DNA from: Anaerolineales bacterium UBA3905
GTDB lineage: Bacteria; Chloroflexota; Anaerolineae; Caldilineales; Caldilineaceae
Length of the DNA: 5,331 bases
NCBI GenBank assembly: GCA_002391565.1
Contig: DGFH01000035.1
Location: 1-5,331 of the forward strand
Direction: 5' to 3'
Each line of letters opens with the position of its first letter. Positions within the stretch are counted from its first letter, which is position 1. Of this stretch, positions 1 to 5,331 are shown piece by piece. The position numbers and the translations under genes are program-made. Under the pieces are notes generated by a model. The model worked only from the letters and a program-made list of their open reading frames with translations. It was not told where the DNA came from and ran no database searches.

Positions 1-15
1 GTGTATAAGAGACAG
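1..15. other. Tn5/Nextera mosaic-end adapter remnant
   Basis: The first 15 bases, GTGTATAAGAGACAG, equal the last 15 bases of the 19-bp Tn5 mosaic end used in Nextera libraries. They sit exactly at the contig edge and run into an open reading frame on the minus strand, which they extend with foreign codons. This is sequencing-library residue and not genomic sequence or a natural transposon end. Residues encoded here must not be counted in the neighbouring protein. Confidence 0.95.
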
Positions 16-356
16 TCGCCAGTGTGGCTCTTGGCGGTGCGGAAGCTGCTGCCACAGCCACAGGAGCTGGTCGCCTGCGGATTGTCGATATGGAAGCCGC
101 CGCCCATCAGGTTATCGACGTAGTCAATGCTGGAGCCGTCGATGTAGAAGAGGCTGGTCGGGTCGACGATCACACGCAGACCGTGCATTTCGTACTGCTC
201 ATCGCCATCGCGCGGCTGGTCAAAGGTCATGCCGTACTGCATCCCGCCACAGCCGCCGCCCTTGACAAAGACGCGCAGCGCATGAGACTCCTTCAAGCCC
301 TTCTCTGCCATAATGCCGCCGAGCTTGCTGGCAGCGGTTTCAGTCAAAGTAATCAT
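16..356 (-). CDS. erpA: A-type iron-sulfur carrier, ErpA/IscA (HesB) family, 3'-truncated
   Basis: Members of this family bind an Fe-S cluster or iron and pass clusters to target apoproteins in the cytoplasm. The reading frame gives 113 codons before the adapter. All three family cysteines are visible: C36 in the GGGCGG turn, and C99 and C101 in SSCGCGSSF. The central VDPTSLFYIDGSSIDYV stretch is also characteristic, and the CGCGSSF ending resembles ErpA more than IscA, but the exact subtype is inferred. The ATG at 356 is preceded by AAGGAG (368-373, minus strand) with an 11-base gap. No stop appears before the contig end. The conserved core is complete, so probably only a short tail is lost. 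It lies downstream of moaA but is separated from it by a terminator-like hairpin, so it may have its own promoter or depend on read-through. It is a plausible supplier of clusters to the Fe-S proteins encoded nearby. Confidence 0.93.
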
Positions 357-378
357 GGTTCCCTGGTCTCCTTGTCTT

Positions 379-476
379 AAAAAACGTGTTGCGTATTGCG
401 TGGTTCGTGTTGCGTATTGAATGTTATGTATGTATCGGAATTGCTTCACCACGCAACACGAGTCACGCAACACGTT
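379..476 (-). terminator. Long heptamer-built hairpin with T-run after moaA
   Basis: Read on the minus strand, this begins 6 bases after the moaA stop. Two stacked stems are seen: 465-476 pairs perfectly with 383-394 (12 bp), and 451-461 pairs perfectly with 405-415 (11 bp). They are separated by an uneven internal loop and capped by a loop of about 35 bases (416-450). The distal arm is followed on the minus strand by six T residues (384-379), as in a Rho-independent terminator, though the large loop is atypical. The arms are made of 7-base units: CGTGTTG, CGTATTG and CGTGGTT on the left, ACGCAAC and ACGAGTC on the right. It could end moaA transcription, attenuate transcription into the Fe-S carrier gene, or simply be a repetitive element. 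Confidence 0.6.
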
Positions 477-482
477 GCTCAC

Positions 483-1580
483 TTATCCGCCGATCTGGTT
501 CATTGCCCGGTTTTCAGCGAATTTGCCTGCCGACAGCTCATGCCCCCACGGCTTGTGATAGGCGCCGTCGCGCATCAGCGCCCGCAGCTCGTCCCACGAA
601 GCGCCTGCGCGCAGCGGCGTCAACAAGTCTACTTCATCGTCGCGCAGCAGGCAGAGACGCAGCTTCCCATCTGCCGTCAGGCGCACGCGGCCACAGCCCT
701 GGCAGAACGGCTCGGTCACGCTGCTGATGAAGCCAAGCGTGCCCATTGCGCCTTGAATGCGAAACGGCCGGCTGGGATCGACGTAGTCGTAGCTCGCCTC
801 CTCCAACGGCCCGAAGTGCGCTTCGATGCGCGCCTTCATCTCGGCGTAGGGCACAACGTTGGTCTGCTGAAAGTCGCTCACCTCGCCAAAGGGCATCATT
901 TCGATGAAGCGCACTTCCCAGTCATTCTCGACCGTGAGCTGCGCCAGGTCAATCATGTCCTGACCGTCGTTGAAGTGACGCACGATCACGGCGTTGAGCT
1001 TGATCGGCGTCAGCCCGGCGGCTTCCGCAGCATGGATGCCGCGCCACACGTCGTCGAGATGCCCCCAACGTGTGATGCGGTGAAATTTCTCGGCGTCGAG
1101 GGTGTCGATGCTGATGTTGACGCGTTTTAACCCGGCTGCCGCCAGCGACGCCGCCAGTTTGTCGAGCAGAATGCCGTTGGTCGTCATCGCCAGGTCTTTG
1201 ATGCCGGGCGTTGCAGCAATTGCACGCACAAGGTCAACAATCCCTGGCCGGATCGTGGGTTCGCCGCCCGTCAACCGAATCTTGGTCACGCCCAGGCTGG
1301 CTGCGATCTTGACAAGATAAAGTAGTTCGTCATCAGACATCAATTCGCTGCGGTGGCGGAAGCTCATATCTTCCGGCATACAGTAGACGCAGCGCAGGTT
1401 GCAGGCATCGGTCAGGCTGATGCGCAGGTAGTTGATGCGGCGCCCATAGCGGTCAAAGGTTGGGTCAATAGGAAATTCACCGGGCAGCGACGCCATGGTG
1501 ACTTTGCCATATGCAGTGGAGAAGAGACTGACGTTGTTGATCACCGCATCCTCGTTTACCTGAAGTTCAACATTTCTCAT
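483..1580 (-). CDS. moaA: GTP 3',8-cyclase MoaA, radical SAM enzyme of molybdenum cofactor synthesis
   Basis: MoaA converts GTP to 3',8-cyclo-GTP, the first step of molybdopterin synthesis, in the cytoplasm. Counted from the ATG at 1580 the protein has 365 residues. The radical SAM cluster motif CNLRCVYC is at C60, C64 and C67, followed by LTGGEP near 104-108. The second, substrate-side cluster is C293, C296 and C310 in FCQGCGRVRLTADGKLRLCL. The chain ends in the family's functional Gly-Gly (NQIGG). The ATG overlaps the regulator's stop as TGATG, which suggests translational coupling; a TTG one codon earlier is also in frame. This start gives about 29 residues ahead of the usual N-terminus. 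An in-frame ATG at 1496 would give a standard-length enzyme, but no ribosome site is evident there. The N usually found after the second CxxC (CNR) is G here. Identification is secure; the start is not. Confidence 0.96.
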   Translation of the reverse strand: MRNVELQVNEDAVINNVSLFSTAYGKVTMASLPGEFPIDPTFDRYGRRINYLRISLTDACNLRCVYCMPEDMSFRHRSELMSDDELLYLVKIAASLGVTKIRLTGGEPTIRPGIVDLVRAIAATPGIKDLAMTTNGILLDKLAASLAAAGLKRVNISIDTLDAEKFHRITRWGHLDDVWRGIHAAEAAGLTPIKLNAVIVRHFNDGQDMIDLAQLTVENDWEVRFIEMMPFGEVSDFQQTNVVPYAEMKARIEAHFGPLEEASYDYVDPSRPFRIQGAMGTLGFISSVTEPFCQGCGRVRLTADGKLRLCLLRDDEVDLLTPLRAGASWDELRALMRDGAYHKPWGHELSAGKFAENRAMNQIGG

Positions 1581-2299
1581 CAAGCCGCCAGTACAACTTC
1601 CTGATTATACAATGCAAACTCGATTGGCGCCGTGCGCATTGGCAGGGTAGCCGGCGAGACAATTTGTTCCTCGACGCCGATCTGGTATGTGCAACAACGA
1701 TCATGGTTGGCAACCGATGCTGTGCGATCGCAATGCACCCCCACCAGGCGATCGATCAGGAGTTGATCCATCTGGCACAATTCGCGATGTTCGCCCGACA
1801 GCCCGGCGTAAGGGCAATTATGTTTGTAGAGCACAAACTGAGCAGCGCCATCCGTTGTGCATGGCTCCCAGCGCGCCAGATAGCCGCGTGCGTTGAGAAA
1901 AGCCGCCACCTGATCCAGCCGTTCAGCCAACGGCAGCGTTTCCAATACAGCCAGGTCAGCTTCCGCCGCCATCTCCGCGGCTAGCGATGCAAAGACAGCT
2001 TCCACCTGGTCGGGCGGCAACAACTGTTTGAGTTGACGCACCATGCCAGCTGCCAGCAGCGCAAAGTTCTTGGGAAAAAGCTCGGCTGCGTCGTCGGTGA
2101 GCTGATAAATTTGTTGTGGGCGCCCCACGCTGCCTGTGCGTTCAATGCGCCCGATCTTAATCAGGTTGTCGCCCTGGAGAATGTCGAGGTGATGGCGCAC
2201 CGACACCGGCGCCATGTCAAGGCGCTCGGCCAGTTCAGCAACGGTGGAGCCACCCGACTCTTTGAGTATTTCCAAAATATGCTTGCGAACTGCGTGCAC
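1580..2299 (-). CDS. SufR-like winged-helix regulator with C-terminal cysteine cluster (COG2345 type)
   Basis: This is probably a DNA-binding repressor or activator that senses an Fe-S cluster; 239 residues. The N-terminal winged helix spans about residues 5-75: helix-turn-helix TVAELAERLDMAPVSVRHHL (19-38) and wing GRPQQIYQLTDDAAELFP (59-76). The GRP-Y-LT-LFP pattern is typical of SufR and related COG2345 regulators. The C-terminal part carries C162, C175, C190, C202 and C203 in NCPYAGLSGEHRELC...CCTY, a layout recalling the cluster ligands of SufR. However, the spacings (12, 14, then 11 or 12 residues) are not those I recall for cyanobacterial SufR, so I give no symbol. The start is GTG at 2299 with AAGGA 11 bases upstream. 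It is transcribed from a strong promoter flanked by a palindrome and is coupled to moaA. Autoregulation and control of moaA are inferred. An alternative is a related sensor that is not Fe-S-specific. Confidence 0.85.
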   Translation of the reverse strand: MHAVRKHILEILKESGGSTVAELAERLDMAPVSVRHHLDILQGDNLIKIGRIERTGSVGRPQQIYQLTDDAAELFPKNFALLAAGMVRQLKQLLPPDQVEAVFASLAAEMAAEADLAVLETLPLAERLDQVAAFLNARGYLARWEPCTTDGAAQFVLYKHNCPYAGLSGEHRELCQMDQLLIDRLVGVHCDRTASVANHDRCCTYQIGVEEQIVSPATLPMRTAPIEFALYNQEVVLAA

Positions 2300-2356
2300 G
2301 GTGATGCGTTTCCTTGTGGCGGCGCGCCGCCCAAATCAACATTTCCTGCGTGTGCG

Positions 2357-2385
2357 GTTATATCACGACGCCGACGCCATGTCAA
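2357..2385 (-). promoter_or_regulatory. Sigma-70-type promoter of the regulator-moaA operon
   Basis: On the minus strand there is a perfect -35 box TTGACA (2385-2380), a 17-base spacer and a -10 box TATAAC (2362-2357). Transcription should start near 2350, leaving about 50 bases of leader before the GTG at 2299. The palindromic operator lies 2 bases upstream of the -35 box. Nothing in the leader resembles a riboswitch. Confidence 0.8.
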
Positions 2386-2387
2386 TT

Positions 2388-2407
2388 ATTCTCAAATTTA
2401 TGAGAAT
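2388..2407. promoter_or_regulatory. Palindromic operator, copy 1 (perfect half-sites)
   Basis: ATTCTCA (2388-2394), six bases AATTTA, then TGAGAAT (2401-2407): two perfect 7-bp half-sites with AT-rich flanks that are nearly symmetric. The centre is about 47 bases upstream of the predicted transcription start. The whole block 2380-2414, including the -35 box, recurs at 4556-4590 with 30 of 35 bases identical. It is probably the binding site of the adjacent SufR-like regulator, though which protein binds is inferred. The position upstream of -35 would fit activation or steric repression. Confidence 0.75.
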
Positions 2408-2415
2408 TATTTGGT

Positions 2416-2739
2416 TTACCCAAAATTGCGCGGACCTATTGGCATCTGTGGGCTGCCGGTGAGCTTTGCAGCGGCGGCGACGCCTTGATCGGTAAGTAGA
2501 AACGTTGCAACCGGGAACTTCATATTGCTTTCGATCAGCCCGTTGCGCTCCAAACGGGCAACGATGGCGGCGTCTACAACGATGGCATCCGACTCATCGC
2601 GACGATGGAGCAAATAGAGCTTTTCACCGTCCATGGTTCGATGCACCTTGAGCCGATCTCCCGCCTGCAGGGCAATGAGTATCGCCTGTTGCCTGTCACT
2701 CACCCGCATCTCAGCCCAGGTCGTTTCAGCCCAGATCAT
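2416..2739 (-). CDS. Small hypothetical protein with winged-helix-like C-terminal half
   Basis: I do not recognise this 107-residue protein. It has no cysteines, signal peptide or membrane segment. Residues 56-93 (DAAIVARLERNGLIES...FLLTDQGVAAAAKL) have the look of the last helix, beta wing and final helix of a winged-helix fold, with an LTDQG sequence as in many small DNA-binding proteins; this is pattern reading only. The start is uncertain. The ATG at 2739 overlaps the upstream small gene by 14 bases, whereas the in-frame ATG at 2709 begins after that gene's stop; neither has a clear ribosome site. The stop directly abuts the operator of the next transcription unit. Tight packing with the upstream gene indicates co-transcription. 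Confidence 0.7.
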   Translation of the reverse strand: MIWAETTWAEMRVSDRQQAILIALQAGDRLKVHRTMDGEKLYLLHRRDESDAIVVDAAIVARLERNGLIESNMKFPVATFLLTDQGVAAAAKLTGSPQMPIGPRNFG

Positions 2740-2932
2740 TGACGTATTGCTGCAACTCGCGCTGGTTGATCTTGATGAACTGGTCGGTCAGAATCTCGCT
2801 CATCTCGGCCTCGTTCAGCCGGATGCGCAGAATCTCCAGCGCATCCTCCGGCGATTCGCCATACGCCAGCTTCTTCTTGCCGTTTTTAAGGGTGAAAAGA
2901 TACATATAGTGCGGATTCGAGAAGCTGCTCAT
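2726..2932 (-). CDS. Small hypothetical protein (68 residues)
   Basis: I do not recognise this protein. From the ATG at 2932 it is 68 residues, soluble, with no cysteine and no hydrophobic segment. The pattern is a beta-like start (HYMYLFTLKNGKKKLAYG) followed by an amphipathic helix (SPEDALEILRIRLNEAEMSEIL) and a second helix (IKINQRELQQYVNDL). An in-frame TTG at 2941 would add three residues; the ribosome site is weak for both. It follows the radical SAM gene on the same strand after a 110-base repeat element, and its 3' end overlaps the next small gene. Its position suggests it belongs to the radical SAM transcription unit, possibly as an accessory protein, but no function can be assigned. 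Confidence 0.7.
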   Translation of the reverse strand: MSSFSNPHYMYLFTLKNGKKKLAYGESPEDALEILRIRLNEAEMSEILTDQFIKINQRELQQYVNDLG

Positions 2933-2949
2933 AAATCTCAATCACTTTG

Positions 2950-3044
2950 TAGGTAGAAGGGAGATAGGAGAGGGAGAGAGAAGGGGAGACGAGGAAACGC
3001 TAATCTCCAATCTCCAATCTTCTGATCTCCAATCTCCAAATCTC
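2950..3044. repeat. Second heptamer-repeat element: purine tract facing AATCTCC array
   Basis: The right half (3002-3044) is a tandem array of 7-base units AATCTCC: perfect at 3002-3008, 3009-3015 and 3031-3037, with variants at 3016-3022, 3023-3030 (one extra base) and 3038-3044. The left half (about 2955-2997) is almost pure purine on the plus strand and contains GGAGATA and GGAGAGG units that are the reverse complement of the array unit, so the two halves can fold into an imperfect hairpin. The array begins in the stop codon region of the radical SAM gene. There is no clean T-run, so terminator function is uncertain. There is no coding potential. Confidence 0.75.
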
Positions 3045-4452
3045 ACGCCTTCACCAACGTCCCCTGATATAACTCCGCCCCGCGCGTCACCTGGTCGATG
3101 CCTTTGTTGATCTCGGCGTCGTATTTGCCAGCCAGCAGATCGCGATAGAACTGGTAATCAACGCCCTTGACCTTCTCGTCGTCTGGGAAGCGGTGATAAT
3201 TATCGTTCGACATTAAACTCTTGCCCTCAGCAATCAGCTGAAAGCCCAACGCCGAGCCAGGGTAGGGCGCATAGTAAGAGATCGATGGGAAGACGCGCTT
3301 CATGTGCTTTAACATGCGCATCGTCTTGAAGGCATCCTCGTGCGTTTCGCCGGGGATGCCGAGCATGATGTTCGACCAGAACTTGGGTGGTTGTTCGCCC
3401 CTCGCCTCCAGCTCATCACCGATGCGGTTGACCAGGTCGATGGCGAAGTAGTTGTCTTCCTCGGTGCACTCCTTGTTGAGCAGCTTGAGGATGCGGTCGC
3501 TGCCCGATTCAAAGCCGATGGAGATAGTGCGCCAGTTGGTCTCTTTGACCAGCGCTTCGAAGAGATCAGGCCATTGGCGCACAGTGTCGGCGCGACCTGC
3601 CGCCCAGTAAGTCCAGCGTTTGGTCTGGCGCGGGTATTTCTCGATCCACTCGCGCAGCCATTTGGGATTCTGGAAGAACATCGAGTCGTGAATGACGACC
3701 GAGCCAACGCCGTATTTGCGGTCAAGATAGTTCAACTCGTCGATCACCTGATCGACTGGCTTGCGCCCCATATTAGGGATGTAGGAGTTCTCGTTGCAAA
3801 AGACACACTGCCACGGACAGACGCGGCTGGTGATGATCGTCGCCACGGGACCTGGCCCCCAGCCGCACTCCGGTTCAAGCGGCCATTTCCATTTCCAGCG
3901 CCGCTGCATTCGCCAGCCAACCGGCTTGGGCCACAGCTCGCGATCCATCATCGGCCACTCCGCCATCGAACTTGCGCCGACGCCCTGCACTAGTCGCGGA
4001 TATGCCGCCGGGTCTTTAACCAGGTCAAGGATAGTTTTTTCGCCCGGCCCTTGCACGACATGATCGAAGGCATTGATGGCGAGCATCTCGTGTGGCGCCA
4101 CTGTGGCATGCATCCCACCCGCGATCACGATGCCGTTGGGGTTGACTTCCTTGAAGACTCTCGCCGCCTTCTGCCCGGTAGGAAAGGTGTAGCTGCGCAC
4201 GTTCATTAGCAGCATCTCGTAGCCCTGCATCTGCCGCGCCAGTTGCTCCCACGCTGTCACTGCGCGTGTCGAGACGATGTCGGTCATGACGCCGTCGTTG
4301 TGCATGATCGTGCGCAGCAAGCCCAGGCCGTGATCCTGCCATTGTTCGTGTGGTCCGCTAGGATTCACCAGGTCACCCAAATCACCCAGGTCCACCCACA
4401 AAATTTTGTGTTTGACGGCTGATTTCTTCTTCCACGGCCATGTAAGTCCCAC
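3043..4452 (-). CDS. Cobalamin-binding-domain radical SAM protein (class B-like)
   Basis: The architecture is a cobalamin-binding-type domain (about residues 15-150, with AGGMHATVAPHEML at 111-124) followed by a radical SAM domain with RVCPWQCVFCNE (C212, C216, C219), then GFESGSDRILKLLNK (313-327) and LGIPGET (364-370). This is the layout of B12-type radical SAM enzymes, many of which methylate or cyclise unreactive carbon centres. The cobalamin-ligating DxHxxG motif is not visible, as in many class B proteins, so base-off binding is expected. The substrate is unknown. I chose GTG at 4452 (469 residues) because GAGGAG lies 9 bases upstream and because the longer frame to 4542 would start upstream of the promoter's transcription start. 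A Trp- and basic-rich stretch, WRMQRRWKWKWPLEPECGW (180-198), precedes the cluster motif and may be family-specific. Confidence 0.92.
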   Translation of the reverse strand: MGLTWPWKKKSAVKHKILWVDLGDLGDLVNPSGPHEQWQDHGLGLLRTIMHNDGVMTDIVSTRAVTAWEQLARQMQGYEMLLMNVRSYTFPTGQKAARVFKEVNPNGIVIAGGMHATVAPHEMLAINAFDHVVQGPGEKTILDLVKDPAAYPRLVQGVGASSMAEWPMMDRELWPKPVGWRMQRRWKWKWPLEPECGWGPGPVATIITSRVCPWQCVFCNENSYIPNMGRKPVDQVIDELNYLDRKYGVGSVVIHDSMFFQNPKWLREWIEKYPRQTKRWTYWAAGRADTVRQWPDLFEALVKETNWRTISIGFESGSDRILKLLNKECTEEDNYFAIDLVNRIGDELEARGEQPPKFWSNIMLGIPGETHEDAFKTMRMLKHMKRVFPSISYYAPYPGSALGFQLIAEGKSLMSNDNYHRFPDDEKVKGVDYQFYRDLLAGKYDAEINKGIDQVTRGAELYQGTLVKA

Positions 4453-4461
4453 GATATTCTG

Positions 4462-4467
4462 CTCCTC
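4462..4467 (-). promoter_or_regulatory. Ribosome binding site that decides the radical SAM start
   Basis: GAGGAG on the minus strand, 9 bases before the GTG at 4452. No comparable site precedes any upstream in-frame start codon, and it lies within the predicted transcript (start near 4526). Confidence 0.75.
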
Positions 4468-4532
4468 ACATCGTTTAGCGTCACCGCATAGGGCGCCACT
4501 GCGTAGCTGGCGGCAACACGAAAATTGGTGCG

Positions 4533-4587
<55 letters not shown>

Positions 4588-4619
4588 GGGCGCATTTGTC
4601 GCCCGAAGGAGGCGACATC

Positions 4620-4658
4620 ATGAAAGACAGCAAGGGAATGAATTTTGTCGGCGGTTGA
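4620..4658 (+). CDS. Candidate 12-residue leader peptide with strong ribosome site
   Basis: The frame reads MKDSKGMNFVGG and stop. It is preceded by a near-ideal AAGGAGG (4606-4612) with 7 bases to the ATG, and that site lies in the loop and 3' arm of a 6-bp hairpin. Its stop overlaps the ATG of a second tiny frame (TGATG; 4658-4702, 14 residues). No convincing promoter on this strand is seen upstream, and the predicted nuoB promoter begins downstream of it. It may be a chance frame, a regulatory leader or the relic of a gene start. Confidence 0.25.
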   Translation: MKDSKGMNFVGG

Positions 4659-4689
4659 TGCCTGATTTTATCGCCAAATTCGCAGGAAG

Positions 4690-4718
4690 TTGCCAGATGT
4701 GATCCGATCATGTAGAAT
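4690..4718 (+). promoter_or_regulatory. Candidate sigma-70-type promoter for nuoB
   Basis: TTGCCA (4690-4695), 17 bases, TAGAAT (4713-4718): each box is one base off consensus. Transcription would start near 4725, leaving about 210 bases of leader before nuoB. No copy of the ATTCTCA palindrome is present on this side. Confidence 0.45.
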
Positions 4719-4936
4719 TTTGCACAATCCAGGTGGATTAGCTTTTTTGGGGGCGATCCGACCTGCCAGAAGCGAATCTTCCTCGCTGACGACAGGGTGC
4801 TTTGAATGTGCTTTAACATGAAGCTATGAAAATGGCAGCGGCGTAACGCCCCTCGCAATTCGCCCCTTGCCCCATTGTCGAAAAGAGGGCAGCCGCTGCG
4901 TGGGCGCGCTGCAAGCCGCAACAAAGGAACAGTTCT

Positions 4937-5331
4937 ATGACGACGACTCCGGTGGTGAAGTTTAGCGAGTTGAAGCAAGAACAACTGAACGAGTTTCTGC
5001 ACGACCGCATCCAGGTGCCGGAAGACCTGCAAGCCAACGTCATGGTCACGACGCTGGACAAGGTCTACAACTGGAGCCGCAAATCCAGCATGTGGCCGCT
5101 GCTCTTTGGTCTGGCCTGCTGTGCGATCGAGATGATCGCCACCGCCGCCAGCCGTTATGATCTGGCCCGCTTCGGCATGGAGGTCATGCGTCCCAGCCCG
5201 CGCCAGAGTGACCTGATGATCGTTTCCGGCACGGTCACGAAAAAGATGGTACGAGCGATCGTGCGCATCTACAACCAGATACCCGAGCCACGCTACGTGT
5301 TGAGCATGGGCGCCTGCGCCACGGGCGGTGG
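4937..5331 (+). CDS. nuoB: NADH-quinone oxidoreductase subunit B (NuoB), 3' end outside window
   Basis: NuoB is a peripheral-arm subunit of respiratory complex I and carries cluster N2, the last Fe-S cluster before quinone. The 131 codons in the window contain the family core: WPLLFGLACCAIEM (tandem cysteines C61 and C62), RYDLARFGMEVMRPSPRQSDLMIVSGTVTKKM, and PEPRYVLSMGACATGG with C127, the third N2 ligand. The fourth ligand, in the GCPPRPE region, lies beyond the window. The ATG at 4937 has AAAGGA 8 bases upstream. The first 35 residues or so form a polar extension ahead of the conserved core. Nothing resembling nuoA precedes it, although nuoA normally starts this operon, so this is either a rearranged operon or a second, partial complex I cluster. 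Confidence 0.95.
   Translation, partial: MTTTPVVKFSELKQEQLNEFLHDRIQVPEDLQANVMVTTLDKVYNWSRKSSMWPLLFGLACCAIEMIATAASRYDLARFGMEVMRPSPRQSDLMIVSGTVTKKMVRAIVRIYNQIPEPRYVLSMGACATGG

Larger units (their letters stand above)
4588..4936. other. Divergent intergenic region between radical SAM promoter and nuoB
   Basis: This stretch has no substantial gene. It holds a hairpin GTCGCC (4598-4603) / GGCGAC (4611-4616) with a ribosome-site-like AAGGAGG across its loop, two tiny overlapping reading frames (4620-4658 and 4658-4702), a candidate nuoB promoter (4690-4718), and a weak hairpin AATCC/GGATT (4726-4739) followed by six T residues at 4743-4748. A GC-rich leader before nuoB contains GGCG-TAA-CGCC (4840-4850) and a distant inverted repeat GCAGCGGC (4835-4842) / GCCGCTGC (4892-4899). 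No known riboswitch is recognised and no nuoA is present. Confidence 0.6.

Noticed and set aside
925..940. ATTCTCG...TGAG resemblance to the operator inside moaA
   Set aside because: Half-sites are imperfect, spacing differs, there is no adjacent promoter, and it is within conserved coding sequence.
24..1130. Plus-strand reading frames of 72 to 244 codons opposite the Fe-S carrier and moaA
   Set aside because: They are antisense to clearly recognised genes and are explained by GC-rich codon bias; they lack ribosome sites and family features.
3002..3044. Tandem AATCTCC units considered as a CRISPR-like array
   Set aside because: Units are contiguous 7-mers with no unique spacers and no cas genes.
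3340..4063. Plus-strand frames (217 and 89 codons) opposite the radical SAM gene
   Set aside because: The minus-strand protein has unmistakable motifs over the same stretch; these are shadows.
4726..4748. AATCC/GGATT hairpin followed by T6, terminator-like on the plus strand
   Set aside because: The stem is only 5 bp and AT-containing, and it would lie directly after the predicted nuoB transcription start; too weak to call.

Overview
The window looks like one end of a contig from a moderately high-GC bacterium, most likely an uncultured Chloroflexota (Anaerolineae/Caldilineae-like) genome. That assignment is inference. It rests on the gene content (a SufR/COG2345-type regulator with MoaA, a B12-type radical SAM protein and an A-type Fe-S carrier), the NuoB sequence, and low-complexity heptamer repeats between genes. 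No rRNA or other phylogenetic marker is present. The first 15 bases are the end of the Tn5/Nextera transposase mosaic end, a library artefact, so the genome really begins at about base 16.

All genes from 16 to 4452 lie on the minus strand. In transcription order they are: a cobalamin-binding-domain radical SAM protein (4452-3043); a heptamer-repeat element (3044-2950); two overlapping small hypothetical genes (2932-2726 and 2739-2416); an operator and promoter (2407-2357); a SufR-like winged-helix regulator with a C-terminal cysteine cluster (2299-1580); moaA, which starts inside the regulator's stop codon (TGATG, 1580-483); a long heptamer-built hairpin with a T-run (476-379); and an ErpA/IscA-type Fe-S carrier (356-16, cut by the contig end). 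On the plus strand, after a non-coding interval of about 350 bases, lies the 5' part of nuoB (4937 to the window end).

The main discovery is a duplicated control module. The regulator gene and the radical SAM gene are each preceded by the same 35-base block (30 of 35 identical). Each block holds an ATTCTCA-N6-TGAGAAT type palindrome lying exactly 2 bases upstream of a TTGACA -35 box, followed after exactly 17 bases by a good -10 box (TATAAC or TATACT). The simplest reading is that one factor, plausibly the SufR-like protein encoded here, controls its own operon with moaA and also the radical SAM operon. This would form a small Fe-S-responsive regulon whose members (MoaA, a B12 radical SAM enzyme and a nearby A-type carrier) all bind or deliver Fe-S clusters. 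The promoter position also shows that the longest radical SAM reading frame (start 4542) cannot be right; a GTG at 4452 with a GAGGAG ribosome site is the probable start.

Secondary points are two unrelated heptamer arrays arranged as inverted repeats directly after stop codons, nuoB without nuoA upstream, and a 12-codon reading frame with an excellent ribosome site inside a small hairpin.
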